A DNA stretch of 64,000 nucleotides from Nodularia spumigena CCY9414. Lineage in GTDB: Bacteria > Cyanobacteriota > Cyanobacteriia > Cyanobacteriales > Nostocaceae. Position numbers and translations under genes: made by a program. How positions within the stretch are numbered: the first letter of the stretch is position 1; each line of letters opens with the position of its first letter. The stretch spans positions 4,339,929 through 4,403,928 of the forward strand of contig NZ_CP007203.1 in the NCBI RefSeq assembly GCF_000340565.2, given 5' to 3'. The notes below the pieces were generated by a model. It was given only the letters and a program-made list of their open reading frames with translations. It was not told the origin of the DNA and did not search any database. This document shows, piece by piece, positions 37,059 through 46,090 of this stretch.

Positions 37059-37958
37059 ATGAAAAGATTTTGGATATTATGTATTGTAACTTGTGTGATG
37101 GCGGTGGGGATAGCTAGTTGTAATTTCAATGCTAGTACAAGCGGTGCTGGTGATATTGTTATTGCTTCTAAAGATTTTACAGAACAAGATATTTTAGGTG
37201 AACTTTTAGCCCAGCAAATTGAAGAAACCACTGATTTAACAGTCACTCGTCGTCCCCGTTTAGGTGGTTCTTTTGTTTGTCATAATGCTATTATTGCCGG
37301 ACAAATTGATGCTTATATTGAGTATACAGGCACAGCTTTTACTGCGATTTTAAAACAACAAGCAGTTAATGATCCAAAAGTAGTTCATGAGCAGTTAAAA
37401 CAGGCTTATGCGAAACAATTTAATTTAGAAGTTATGCCTAGTTTAGGGTTTGAAAATACATTTGCCATGATTATTCGCGGTGAAGATGCTAGACGCTATA
37501 ATATTCAAACTCTCTCGGAAGCTGCTAAATATACACCTCAATGGCGCGGTGGGTTCGGTTACGAATTTTTAGAACGGGAAGATGGTTTTCCAGGGTTAGC
37601 GAAAACCTACGGTTTACGTTTTGCTATATCTCCCCAAATTATGGACTTGGGTTTAATATATCGAGCTTTAATTCAAAAACAAGTGGATATGGTAGCAGGA
37701 AATTCTACAGATGGGCAAATCTCCCGTTTGGGTTTAGTGGTACTTAAAGATAATCAACAATATTTTCCCCCTTATGAAGCTGCGCCCATTGTCCGTAAAG
37801 AAACTTTGAATAAATATCCGCAATTAAGAACAGCTATAAATCAACTTTCTGGAAAAATTACATCTGATGAAATGCGAGAATTAAATAATTTAGTTGAAGG
37901 TGAATTACAGGATATCAAAACTGTGGTGCGCGAGTTTCGCAAGTCTCAGGGATTATAG
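37059..37958 (+). CDS. Osmoprotectant-binding lipoprotein
   Basis: 299 residues. A lipoprotein signal ends at GIASC (residues about 17-21). The mature part begins VIASKDFTEQDILGELLAQQ and has DAYIEYTGTA, MDLGLIYRALIQKQVDMVAG and a C-terminal lobe, as in OpuCC/OsmoX-type choline and betaine binding proteins. It delivers solute to the permease encoded just upstream. The three-gene set has a single permease, unlike the two-permease Opu operons of Bacillus. Confidence 0.9.
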   Translation: MKRFWILCIVTCVMAVGIASCNFNASTSGAGDIVIASKDFTEQDILGELLAQQIEETTDLTVTRRPRLGGSFVCHNAIIAGQIDAYIEYTGTAFTAILKQQAVNDPKVVHEQLKQAYAKQFNLEVMPSLGFENTFAMIIRGEDARRYNIQTLSEAAKYTPQWRGGFGYEFLEREDGFPGLAKTYGLRFAISPQIMDLGLIYRALIQKQVDMVAGNSTDGQISRLGLVVLKDNQQYFPPYEAAPIVRKETLNKYPQLRTAINQLSGKITSDEMRELNNLVEGELQDIKTVVREFRKSQGL

Positions 37959-38017
37959 GAATTTCTGCGTTTAATCGTAAACCCATGTTTTGTTTATAGC
38001 TTTGAACCGCATACTAT

Positions 38018-38626
38018 TCAAGGAATCAAATCAACCTCACAAAGAGATAGAATAGTGTTTAAAAAAGCCTTTAATTCAGCACACTGGTTAACCGCAACTA
38101 TCAAATCATTTTTTTTCAAAATGCTTGCTGCATCACGAATCTTATTGTAACTACGTTTACATTTACCTATTTCAAAAATTTCTTTAATCCGATATGATGG
38201 TGGATTATTATGATTAACTTGCTCAGGTAAAACCCCAGGCGATGACTTGTTATGTTGAGCTAAATCCTGAATAGTTTTCCAATAAGGTAATAGCCAAGCT
38301 TCAAAATCATACTGCGCGGCATGAGGGTAAAAATTTGGGCAATTTCCTACCCAAGCTGTCATTTTATCTTTAGCATCTGCTGCATTTTGAAAATCATTGG
38401 TTCCTGTATAAACATCTGTTAGTGCAATTACAGCATTAACAGCTTGTTTTCCTGTCAGCAAATTTGTGACAATACGTTTGAGTTTTTCTTCTTTGGGGAT
38501 GCGTCCATCATATGGAATGAATTGGAGCCTGGGCTTTCTTTGTTGTAAGCGTGACTTGAGAAAATCGTTTAAAATTGGTTGAAAAGCTTTTTCAGTTGCA
38601 CCTTCCACTAAAATAGCTATCTTCAT
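38018..38626 (-). CDS. DUF4276 (TOPRIM-like) protein
   Basis: 202 residues from ATG 38626, overlapping the ATPase stop as ATGA. It begins MKIAILVEGATEKAFQPIL, with the Glu of the TOPRIM-like first strand, then VIALTDVYTG for the acidic DxY strand, and YDFEAWLLP. These features fit DUF4276, a predicted nuclease fold usually encoded next to a RecF-like ATPase. The pair probably acts as an OLD-like nuclease or a defence unit; activity is not shown. Confidence 0.82.
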   Translation of the reverse strand: MKIAILVEGATEKAFQPILNDFLKSRLQQRKPRLQFIPYDGRIPKEEKLKRIVTNLLTGKQAVNAVIALTDVYTGTNDFQNAADAKDKMTAWVGNCPNFYPHAAQYDFEAWLLPYWKTIQDLAQHNKSSPGVLPEQVNHNNPPSYRIKEIFEIGKCKRSYNKIRDAASILKKNDLIVAVNQCAELKAFLNTILSLCEVDLIP

Positions 38627-39771
38627 GGACGACCACCCATTAAATTCATTGCCCAAATTTGGTCTAAACTATAGTCTTCTAGCCATTGCTCTAAATCGAA
38701 AGAATCGCCCCAATTCATAGTTGTTAGACCATCTTCAGCATTACAAACTAGTACTTCTTCAGGGTGTAAAAATCGGATTAATCTATCTGAGTGAGTGGCA
38801 ACAATTAGTTGAGTCCTTTTGGCAGCTTCACGCATTAAATCGGCTAGTAGTCGCAATAATTCTGGGTGTAAACTGACTTCTGGCTCATCAATTAGAGTTA
38901 CAGCAGTTAAATCTGGACTTTGCAGCAGTGTCACTAACCAGATAAATCGTAAAGTTCCCTCAGATAAATGGTGCATATAAAGGGGCTTAGAAAAATTTTT
39001 ATCTTTCCAAGTCATTGCCAATGTTCCTGCTGCTACAGGCGGAAAACCCAATCGCTCAAAATCTGGAAAGGCAGCAACTAGGGTATCTTCTATAATTTCA
39101 AATCGTTCTGAGTCAGTTTCTCGTAAATAATAAAGACAGGATACCAAATCCTCTCCGTTGGAACCTGGCAAAGTTGCCGGGCGCATTGATTGAGGTAAAC
39201 GAATTGGACTTTTGGCAGCAATATTTAATGCCCCATAAAAAGTACATGAAGCTAATCTTTTACGAAGATTCTCAGGTTCTTGGTACATTTTGGGAACTTG
39301 AGAAAGAGAGGTTTCTAAAGGATTATGTTCCCAATTCGGACGCAATAATTTTTGATCCTCTGGACTAAAATATTTAACATCTAAACCACGAGAGTCAATG
39401 TGTTTGAAAGGGTCAAAAGCAGCAGGATTATTCTGTTGAGTAAGTGTTTCTAAAGCAATTTCGTATGACAAGGCTTTAGGAGCAACTTCGAGTTGGTAAT
39501 CAAGCGTTGCATAACCAGGTACACTCATCGATAAGGCGATCGCCATACGATCTGCCTGATCACGGGTGATGATTTCACTCAGTCCACTCAACTCTGAAAG
39601 CTTTGGTTCTAACTGACCTTTTGCCGATGCTGCTAAGAGTGAAAATATCTCTAAAAAAGAAGTTTTACCTACGCCATTAGCACCAATCATAACTGTCAGA
39701 TTACGCATATCGACTTTTACGTTATGCAAACGGCGATATCCTTGAATAGTTATATTTTCAAAAGAATTCAT
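38623..39771 (-). CDS. AAA_21/RecF-like ABC-type ATPase
   Basis: 382 residues. Walker A is GANGVGKTS (30-38). The ABC-type signature region is HHLSEGTLRFIWLVTLL, Walker B LIDEPEVSLHPE, and the switch His is in IVATHSDRLI. No long coiled coil is present, so this is the compact AAA_21 type rather than an SMC protein. It is translationally coupled to the DUF4276 gene. ATPase-TOPRIM pairs of this layout are typical of OLD-family and PARIS-like immunity systems. Confidence 0.88.
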   Translation of the reverse strand: MNSFENITIQGYRRLHNVKVDMRNLTVMIGANGVGKTSFLEIFSLLAASAKGQLEPKLSELSGLSEIITRDQADRMAIALSMSVPGYATLDYQLEVAPKALSYEIALETLTQQNNPAAFDPFKHIDSRGLDVKYFSPEDQKLLRPNWEHNPLETSLSQVPKMYQEPENLRKRLASCTFYGALNIAAKSPIRLPQSMRPATLPGSNGEDLVSCLYYLRETDSERFEIIEDTLVAAFPDFERLGFPPVAAGTLAMTWKDKNFSKPLYMHHLSEGTLRFIWLVTLLQSPDLTAVTLIDEPEVSLHPELLRLLADLMREAAKRTQLIVATHSDRLIRFLHPEEVLVCNAEDGLTTMNWGDSFDLEQWLEDYSLDQIWAMNLMGGRP

Positions 39772-39933
39772 AATATAATTTTTACAAAATAATTAAGCTT
39801 TGGTTCATTATATTTTTTGGGAGTATTTAGAGAATTTGCTTAAGCTAAATAACAGTAATATACTATCATAATAGCCAAATCTAGACATAATGTACACTTA
39901 AAATTCCCAGTAATATTAACCAAAATTCATAAA

Positions 39934-41742
39934 ATGCCTATTTTTAAAGTATCCCGAAGGATTGCGATTTCTACGAAGCGCTTCGCGATCGCTATTTTTT
40001 CTTGTAGCCTGATTATTTTTTTCAGCCAAACAGCCGTAAACACTTTTACAGTACCCCTACGCAGTCAAAAGGGAATGGTGGTTTCCGCCCATCCGCTAGC
40101 CAGTGACGCAGGTATTAAAATGTTACGCCAAGGTGGTAACGCAGTTGATGCGGCTGTAGCCACAACTTTTGCGATTTCTGTAGTGGAACCATTTTCAGCC
40201 GGAATTGGTGGAGGTGGTTTTCTATTAATGCACTCTGGAAAAACTGGCGAAATCAAAGCTTTAGATTTTCGGGAACGCGCACCCCTAAAAGCGACAAAAG
40301 ATATGTATTTGGATGCAGATGGTAAGGTGCGTCCCAATGCAAGTGTTACTGGCTATTTAGCTGTGGCGACACCAGGAACGGTAGCCGGAATGTATGAAGT
40401 ACATCGCCTTTATGGTAAGTTACCTTGGGCAGAAGTGGTAAAACCTGCGATCGCACTGGCTCAAGATGGTTTTATACTCAGACGTGTATTATCTCCTCGT
40501 TATTTGACAGTCAACAATACACGTCTCCAGACCATGCTAAATAACCCCGGAATGCGGGAGATTTTTACTCGTAATGGGGAGTTTTATCAACCTGGGGAAA
40601 GGCTAGTACAGCGCGATTTGGCGCGGACTTTAACGGATATTGCCCGCAGTCCCCACAGTTTTTATACCGGAAATATTGCCTGGGCGATCGCATCGGATAT
40701 GGCTAAAAATGGTGGTTTAATTACTCTAGAAGACCTCAAAGCCTACAAACCAATTTGGCGAACTCCCGTTTGTGGTAACTTTCGTCAAGCTAAAATCTGC
40801 TCAATGCCACCACCTTCATCCGGAGGTGTGCATTTATTGCAGATGTTAAACATGATTGGTGAGACTGATTTGCGAGCTTTAGGATGGCATCACCCTGATG
40901 CTGTACATTTAATGGCGGAAGCGATGAAAATTGCTTATGCTGATCGCTCAGAATTTTTAGGTGATCCCGATTTTATCAAAGTTCCTGTAGAACAACTAAT
41001 CAGCCCAGACTACGCCAAAAAACGCCGTTTAGAAATTGATATGTCAACGGCTAAACCTGCAAGTCAAATCAAGCCAGTTGATTTACGTTCTTTCCCTACT
41101 CCCCACTCCCTACTCCCCACTCCCATTTTACCGAAAGAATCCACTGAAACCAGCCATTTAACTGTAGTCGATGAGGAACATAACGCCGTCAGTCTGACTT
41201 TCACCATTAATTTAGGCTTTGGTGCAGGTATAGCCACACCGGGAACGGGTATCGTTCTTAACAACGAGATGGACGATTTTGCCGCCGCGCCAGGAGTACC
41301 CAATGCTTTTGGTTTGGTGGGTAATGAAGCTAATGCGTTAGCGCAGCTCGCCAACGGCATCGCACCTCGCAAAACTCCCTTATCTAGCATGACTCCCACA
41401 ATTATCACTGAGAATGGCCGTCTCAGAATGGCCGTGGGGACTCCTGGCGGTAGCACTATCATTACTCAGGTATTGCAAATTATCCTCAACGTGTTAGAAT
41501 ACCAAATGGATGTAGGTGCAGCAGTGTCTGTCCCACGCATACATCACCAGTGGCTACCCGATCAGCTACGTGTGGAACGTTGGGGTTTAGATACACTGAC
41601 CCTGCAAGAGTTACGCCGTCGCGGACACAAAATTAACGAAAGTAACTCTTGGGGTAATGCTAACGCGATCGCAGTCACCGCAGAGGGAGATTTAGAAGCA
41701 GCCGCAGACCCTCGTGGACAAGGTTTTCCCCGTAGTTTCTAA
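39934..41742 (+). CDS. ggt: Gamma-glutamyltranspeptidase
   Basis: 602 residues with an N-terminal signal anchor (RFAIAIFSCSLIIFF). The large subunit has GMVVSAHPLASDAG and GGNAVDAAVATTFAISVVEP, then GIGGGGFLL. The precursor should self-cleave before T406 (T-S-H-L-T-V-V-D), the N-terminal nucleophile of the small subunit. GIVLNNEMDDF and GTPGGSTIITQ follow. It hydrolyses glutathione and gamma-glutamyl peptides in the periplasm. A heptamer repeat inside the gene encodes residues about 387-397, just before the cleavage site. Confidence 0.95.
   Translation: MPIFKVSRRIAISTKRFAIAIFSCSLIIFFSQTAVNTFTVPLRSQKGMVVSAHPLASDAGIKMLRQGGNAVDAAVATTFAISVVEPFSAGIGGGGFLLMHSGKTGEIKALDFRERAPLKATKDMYLDADGKVRPNASVTGYLAVATPGTVAGMYEVHRLYGKLPWAEVVKPAIALAQDGFILRRVLSPRYLTVNNTRLQTMLNNPGMREIFTRNGEFYQPGERLVQRDLARTLTDIARSPHSFYTGNIAWAIASDMAKNGGLITLEDLKAYKPIWRTPVCGNFRQAKICSMPPPSSGGVHLLQMLNMIGETDLRALGWHHPDAVHLMAEAMKIAYADRSEFLGDPDFIKVPVEQLISPDYAKKRRLEIDMSTAKPASQIKPVDLRSFPTPHSLLPTPILPKESTETSHLTVVDEEHNAVSLTFTINLGFGAGIATPGTGIVLNNEMDDFAAAPGVPNAFGLVGNEANALAQLANGIAPRKTPLSSMTPTIITENGRLRMAVGTPGGSTIITQVLQIILNVLEYQMDVGAAVSVPRIHHQWLPDQLRVERWGLDTLTLQELRRRGHKINESNSWGNANAIAVTAEGDLEAAADPRGQGFPRSF
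41092..41124. repeat. CCCCACTCCCTACT heptamer array inside ggt
   Basis: TTCCCTACTCCCCACTCCCT and further units, the complement of the GGGAGTA/GGGAGTG arrays found between genes at 28326 and 48064. It keeps frame and reads FPTPHSLLPTP. Confidence 0.9.
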
Positions 41743-41810
41743 TTTCCTACTACAGCATGGCGTAAATATGGATACCCTTTCAAAAGGTTCAAAAGCCCAA
41801 CGTAAAAGCT

Positions 41811-41838
41811 TTTTGACTTTTGACTTTTGACTTTTGAC
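41811..41838. repeat. TTTTGAC heptamer array
   Basis: Four TTTTGAC-type units in a row about 70 bases past the ggt stop. Same unit as at 46543-46560 and 46641-46667. Confidence 0.9.
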
Positions 41839-41853
41839 GAACGCCTTGCGGTA

Positions 41854-42108
41854 CTACTCCCTAATTGATTCTGCATAGCTGCTGGTAAACTCATTTGCCC
41901 GTGCGCTAGGTACTAAAGTCCAGCCAGCTTTCATAAGTTTTTGATAAGTTGCCCAACCTTTAGAACCACCAGGAATTTGATAATCAGGCACTGCAAAGTG
42001 GGGAAAAGCAGTATAGGGTCGCCAAGGTTGATTGGGTGAGGCTTGCAGATGTAAAATTTTCTCTCCATCGCCGCCAGACTTAGATAACCAGCACATTTGA
42101 CGTTGCAT
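41854..42108 (-). CDS. Conserved-looking small protein, unknown function
   Basis: 84 residues from ATG 42108, chosen because AAAGGAG lies eight bases upstream; a longer frame to 42159 lacks this. Sequence features: MQRQMCWLSKSGGDGEKILH, a W-P-Y-T turn, and a C-terminal PGGSKGWATYQKLMKAGWTL segment that looks like a compact alpha/beta domain. No signal or membrane segment. I do not recognise the family; the codon pattern and ribosome-binding site support a real gene. Confidence 0.6.
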   Translation of the reverse strand: MQRQMCWLSKSGGDGEKILHLQASPNQPWRPYTAFPHFAVPDYQIPGGSKGWATYQKLMKAGWTLVPSARANEFTSSYAESIRE

Positions 42109-42596
42109 GGCAAACTCCTTTAATTTTCGCTTGATTGCATATTGGCAGAACTTTGTCAATACCTGCCTCAGTCTTGTGGGATAATTCGTAATAATTTTTT
42201 ATCCACACATATTGGTGATTTTGTGTACTAACTAGAACGGCAAAATTATTTAACTGCTATGGGTGGTAATTAATGGCTTCCTGTAGGAGATAAGGATAAA
42301 CCAACATTTCTTTCTTACCTGACGATAAGGTTAAGATTTTTATCATATTATCTGCGGTTTTTGCGATTGTATGTAGCAATAACTACGATTTAGGCAGATA
42401 TTTCCACATTTAGGCTTTGTTTTGATAGCTACACGAGGGCGGATGGCTGACATTACCTGCGTTTGCAGCATTTTCACAGATTCAAAAAAAATTTGCTACG
42501 ACTGTTAATTCCATATATATATCGTTACTGTGATTTAATTTTTCGCTAAAACCGTTAAATTATCAGATATTGGGAGATATTCATCAGGTAAGCATT
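42109..42596. other. Intergenic region between divergent genes
   Basis: About 490 bases between the small protein and the aldo/keto reductase, which diverge. AT-rich, with a TATATATAT tract near 42512-42522. It should hold both promoters; no gene or RNA recognised. Confidence 0.5.
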
Positions 42597-43556
42597 ATGG
42601 AAAAGCGCAGATTAGGTACATCAGATATCCACATTACACCCATTCTGATGGGGACTTGGCAAGCGGGTAAAGCCATGTGGACGGGAATAGAAGATGCGGA
42701 CTCAATTAAAACTATCCGCGCCGCCTTTGAGGCTGGTATTACCACCATCGATACGGCGGAAGTCTATGGTCAAGGACATTCTGAGCAAATTATCGCCGCA
42801 GCTTTATCTGATGTGCGCGATCGCGTCGAGTACGCCTCAAAAGTTTTCGCCAATCATCTCAAGTATGATTTAGTCATAGAAGCTTGCGATCGCTCCTTAA
42901 AAAATCTCAAAACTGACTATATAGACCTTTACCAAATACATTGGCCTTCCGGGTCTTTCAATTCGGAAATAGTCCCCATTGCAGAGACTATGAAAGCTTT
43001 AAACAAACTCAAAGAACAGGGAAAAATCCGGTCAATAGGGGTATCTAATTTCTCTCGCGCCCAATTAGCAGAAGCCGCACAGCATGGACGTATTGACAGC
43101 TTACAACCACCTTATTCCTTATTTTGGCGGCAGGTAGAAAAAGATGCCATGCCCTATTGTATAGAAAATAATATTTCTATATTGGCTTATTCACCCCTAG
43201 CCCAAGGATTATTAACCGGGAAATTTACCCCAGGTCATAAATTTGACCCCACAGATAACCGTGCTAAAAATAAATTATTTCAAGGCGAAAACTTTGACCG
43301 CGCCCAACAAGCTTTAGAAAAACTGCATCCCATCGCAGCGCGTCATAATTGTAGCCTGGCACAGTTAGCATTAGCTTGGTTAATAGCCCAACCCCAAACA
43401 AATGCTATAGCCGGGGCGCGTTATCCCGAACAAGCCCAAGACAACGCCAAAGCTGCTGATATTAGACTTTCTCAAGACGAAATCGCAGAAATTGATACAA
43501 TTGGGCGCATTGTAACCGACCATCACGATGAAAATCCTGTCATGTGGAATTGGTAA
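42597..43556 (+). CDS. Aldo/keto reductase
   Basis: 319 residues from ATG 42597 (MEKRRLGTSDIHITPILMGT). The catalytic tetrad is visible: Asp and Tyr in DTAEVYGQGHSE, Lys in VEYASKVF, and His in LYQIHWP. The NADPH-binding region includes SIGVSNFSRAQL and IAGARYPEQAQDN. The enzyme reduces aldehydes or ketones; the substrate is not evident. A perfect 11-bp palindromic repeat follows the stop and could terminate its transcript before leuB. Confidence 0.93.
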   Translation: MEKRRLGTSDIHITPILMGTWQAGKAMWTGIEDADSIKTIRAAFEAGITTIDTAEVYGQGHSEQIIAAALSDVRDRVEYASKVFANHLKYDLVIEACDRSLKNLKTDYIDLYQIHWPSGSFNSEIVPIAETMKALNKLKEQGKIRSIGVSNFSRAQLAEAAQHGRIDSLQPPYSLFWRQVEKDAMPYCIENNISILAYSPLAQGLLTGKFTPGHKFDPTDNRAKNKLFQGENFDRAQQALEKLHPIAARHNCSLAQLALAWLIAQPQTNAIAGARYPEQAQDNAKAADIRLSQDEIAEIDTIGRIVTDHHDENPVMWNW

Positions 43557-43563
43557 TCAAAAA

Positions 43564-43605
43564 ACTCCCCTCTCCTTAGTAAGGAGAGGGGTTGGGGGTG
43601 AGGTT
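43564..43605 (+). repeat. Palindromic dispersed repeat, short form; possible terminator
   Basis: CCCCTCTCCTT (43567-43577) pairs perfectly with AAGGAGAGGGG (43581-43591) around a three-base loop, followed by TTGGGGGTGAGGTT. It belongs to the family at 15880-15943. The strong stem between two plus-strand genes may act as a terminator. Confidence 0.75.
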
Positions 43606-43683
43606 CCCTTTCCTTAGTTCCTGTAAGCAACCTAATTTAGTATGATGTTTAATCTACAAGCATTTACCCCATAATAATTAACT

Positions 43684-44772
43684 ATGACCCAGAACTACCG
43701 CATTACCCTACTCCCCGGCGATGGCATTGGCCCCGAAATTATGGCCGTAGCGGTAGACGTTCTGAAAGTTGTCGGTAAGCAATTTGACCTACAATTTGAA
43801 TTTTCAGAAGCCCTGATTGGCGGTGCAGCAATTGACGCTACAGGCGAACCCCTACCAGCCGCTACCTTAGATACTTGTCGCCATAGTGACGCAATTTTAC
43901 TTGCTGCTATTGGTGGTTATAAGTGGGACTCCCTACCATCTAACTCACGCCCAGAAGCAGGTTTATTAGGACTACGTGCGGGATTAGGCTTATTTGCTAA
44001 TCTCCGCCCGGCGCAAATTTTGCCCCAGTTAATCGATGCTTCTACTTTAAAACGAGAAGTTGTAGAAGGCGTAGATATTATGGTGGTGCGGGAACTCACT
44101 GGTGGGATTTATTTTGGTCAACCCAAGGGGATTTTCACCACTGATACTGGGGAAAAACGCGGTGTAAATACAATGGTTTACACTGAGTCAGAAATTGACC
44201 GCATTGGGCGCGTCGCCTTTGAAGCAGCCCGCAAACGTGGCGGAAGACTTTGTTCTGTAGATAAAGCCAATGTATTAGAAGTATCGCAGTTGTGGCGCGA
44301 TCGCATGACTCAACTTGCTTCTGAGTATCCCGATGTGGAATTATCTCACCTCTACGTTGATAACGCCGCCATGCAACTGGTACGCGCTCCTAAGCAGTTT
44401 GATACTATTGTCACAGGGAATTTATTTGGCGATATTCTCTCAGATGCAGCCGCCATGCTCACAGGTAGTATTGGAATGTTACCCTCTGCTAGTTTGGGTG
44501 CTTCTGGCCCTGGTCTGTTTGAACCAGTCCACGGTTCGGCCCCCGATATCGCCGGACAAGATAAAGCCAATCCTCTGGCTCAGGTTTTAAGTGCAGCGAT
44601 GATGTTACGCTACGGTTTAGACCAACCCCAAGCCGCAGACAAAATGGAACAAGCTGTATTGCAAGTTTTAGCCCAAGGCGATCGCACGGGTGATATTATG
44701 TCCCCTGGCATGAATCTTCTAGGTTGCCGTGCTATGGGGGAATCATTAATTAAAGCTATGGAAAAATCATAA
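43684..44772 (+). CDS. leuB: 3-isopropylmalate dehydrogenase
   Basis: 362 residues; oxidative decarboxylation of 3-isopropylmalate with NAD+ in leucine synthesis. N-terminal [20 protein letters not shown], substrate-binding Arg residues around [18 protein letters not shown] and [12 protein letters not shown], metal-binding Asp in [17 protein letters not shown], and NAD-binding [17 protein letters not shown]. The NAD rather than NADP preference follows from the LeuB family form. It is a single gene, unlinked to leuA at 16-17.6 kb. Confidence 0.97.
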   Translation: MTQNYRITLLPGDGIGPEIMAVAVDVLKVVGKQFDLQFEFSEALIGGAAIDATGEPLPAATLDTCRHSDAILLAAIGGYKWDSLPSNSRPEAGLLGLRAGLGLFANLRPAQILPQLIDASTLKREVVEGVDIMVVRELTGGIYFGQPKGIFTTDTGEKRGVNTMVYTESEIDRIGRVAFEAARKRGGRLCSVDKANVLEVSQLWRDRMTQLASEYPDVELSHLYVDNAAMQLVRAPKQFDTIVTGNLFGDILSDAAAMLTGSIGMLPSASLGASGPGLFEPVHGSAPDIAGQDKANPLAQVLSAAMMLRYGLDQPQAADKMEQAVLQVLAQGDRTGDIMSPGMNLLGCRAMGESLIKAMEKS

Positions 44773-44861
44773 TTTCCCGCTTAATCTGGCATTTTGGCAA
44801 CATTTTCTGAATGTATCAGATAAACTAAAGACAAATCTAGCAATTTATATAACAGTCGATA

Positions 44862-45122
44862 GTGTACGCATTACGACAAGAACAAGCAAAATTTACTGCC
44901 CCCAAAAACCAGTCTCCTTTGATTGATCCAGCCTTAATCAGAGCAGCAGGGCAGATTTACTACATCCACTGTGAGGTACATCCTGAAATAGCTGGACAAG
45001 CTTCAGGAGTAGCAATTAATCACATTACTCATCGGGGTAAAGTGATTTTTACTCACCAACCAGTACTTTTACCTCAAGAATGTTTTGTACCATTAAGTCA
45101 AATTGAATCACATATGTATTAG
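44862..45122 (+). CDS. Small hypothetical protein
   Basis: 86 residues starting at GTG 44862. It contains PLIDPALIRAAGQIYYIHCE, then GVAINHITHRGKVIFTHQPV and a hydrophobic LLPQECFVPLSQI end: a small alpha/beta protein without signal or membrane segment. Balanced composition and regular strand pattern support a real gene. I do not recognise a named family. A heptamer array begins at the stop codon. Confidence 0.6.
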   Translation: MYALRQEQAKFTAPKNQSPLIDPALIRAAGQIYYIHCEVHPEIAGQASGVAINHITHRGKVIFTHQPVLLPQECFVPLSQIESHMY

Positions 45123-45171
45123 TCATTAGTCATTGGTCATTGGTCATTTGTCATTGGTCATTGGTCATTGA
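45120..45171. repeat. TTGGTCA/TAGTCAT heptamer array
   Basis: Seven consecutive seven-base units (AGTCATT, GGTCATT, TGTCATT variants) directly at the stop of the 86-residue gene. Same family as 3569-3600. Confidence 0.9.
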
Positions 45172-45262
45172 TTAACTTTTGCCATGAGACATATACTCTC
45201 TGAAAATGTCTTGATATTTCTGTGAAAAAACAGCAATGAAAGGCTAGAGTAGTGTATGCAAA

Positions 45263-46090
45263 ATGACAAAGGACTATATGGACATTTTGATGGTCGTCCC
45301 CGCGAGTATCATTGTCTTCGCTCTGGGTGCATCTATTGGCAGCTTTATTAATGTTGTAGTTTATCGATTACCTGCTAGGTTATCTGTTCTGTGGCCGCCT
45401 TCTCGCTGTCCTCGTTGTTTAAACCAGCTCAGAGCTACAGATAATGTTCCGGTGTTGGGATGGGTATGGTTAAGAGGGCGATGCCGTTATTGTAAAACCA
45501 AGATATCTATCCGTTATCCTGTGGTAGAAGGGATAACGGGTATAATTTTTTTGATAGTATTTTGGGAATTTCAAGTTTCAATTATTACAGTAAGTTACTG
45601 GGCTTTTTGTAGTTGGCTCTTGGCTTTATCTCTCATTGACTTGGATACAATGACCTTACCTAATGTCCTGACTAAATCGGGTTTAGTGATAGGGATTTGC
45701 TTTCAAATGACTGTGGGTTTCTTTTCACAAGGGGGTTGGACGGGATTAGTCAATCACCTGATGATCAGCATAGTGGGAGCAGTATTAGGATTATGGCTGT
45801 TTGATGCGATCGCTATGGTAGGTTCTATAGCTTTGGGTAAAACTGCAATGGGCGCAGGTGACGCGAAACTAGCCGCAATGATGGGAGCTTGGTTAGGCTG
45901 GAAGTATTTGCTTCTGGCTAGTTTTATTGCCTGTTTCGTAGGTGTAATCATAGGTGGTGGCGCAATGTTGCTATCACAGCAGAGAGTTGGACAAAAAATA
46001 CCTTTTGGCCCTTTTCTAGCTTTAGGAGCAGTAATCACCGTATTTGGTGGTGAAGCGATTCTGTCTACCTACCTGGGCTTATTTTTTTAA
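45263..46090 (+). CDS. pilD: Prepilin peptidase/N-methyltransferase
   Basis: 275 residues with about seven to eight membrane segments. Zinc-type cysteine pairs CPRC and CRYC lie in the cytoplasmic loop (about 50-75). The two catalytic Asp motifs are LALSLIDLDTMTLPN and GAGDAKLAAMMGAWLG. It cleaves and methylates type IV pilins and pseudopilins, needed for motility and DNA uptake. Monocistronic by position. ATG 45263 is used; nearby in-frame Met-6 is possible. Confidence 0.95.
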   Translation: MTKDYMDILMVVPASIIVFALGASIGSFINVVVYRLPARLSVLWPPSRCPRCLNQLRATDNVPVLGWVWLRGRCRYCKTKISIRYPVVEGITGIIFLIVFWEFQVSIITVSYWAFCSWLLALSLIDLDTMTLPNVLTKSGLVIGICFQMTVGFFSQGGWTGLVNHLMISIVGAVLGLWLFDAIAMVGSIALGKTAMGAGDAKLAAMMGAWLGWKYLLLASFIACFVGVIIGGGAMLLSQQRVGQKIPFGPFLALGAVITVFGGEAILSTYLGLFF

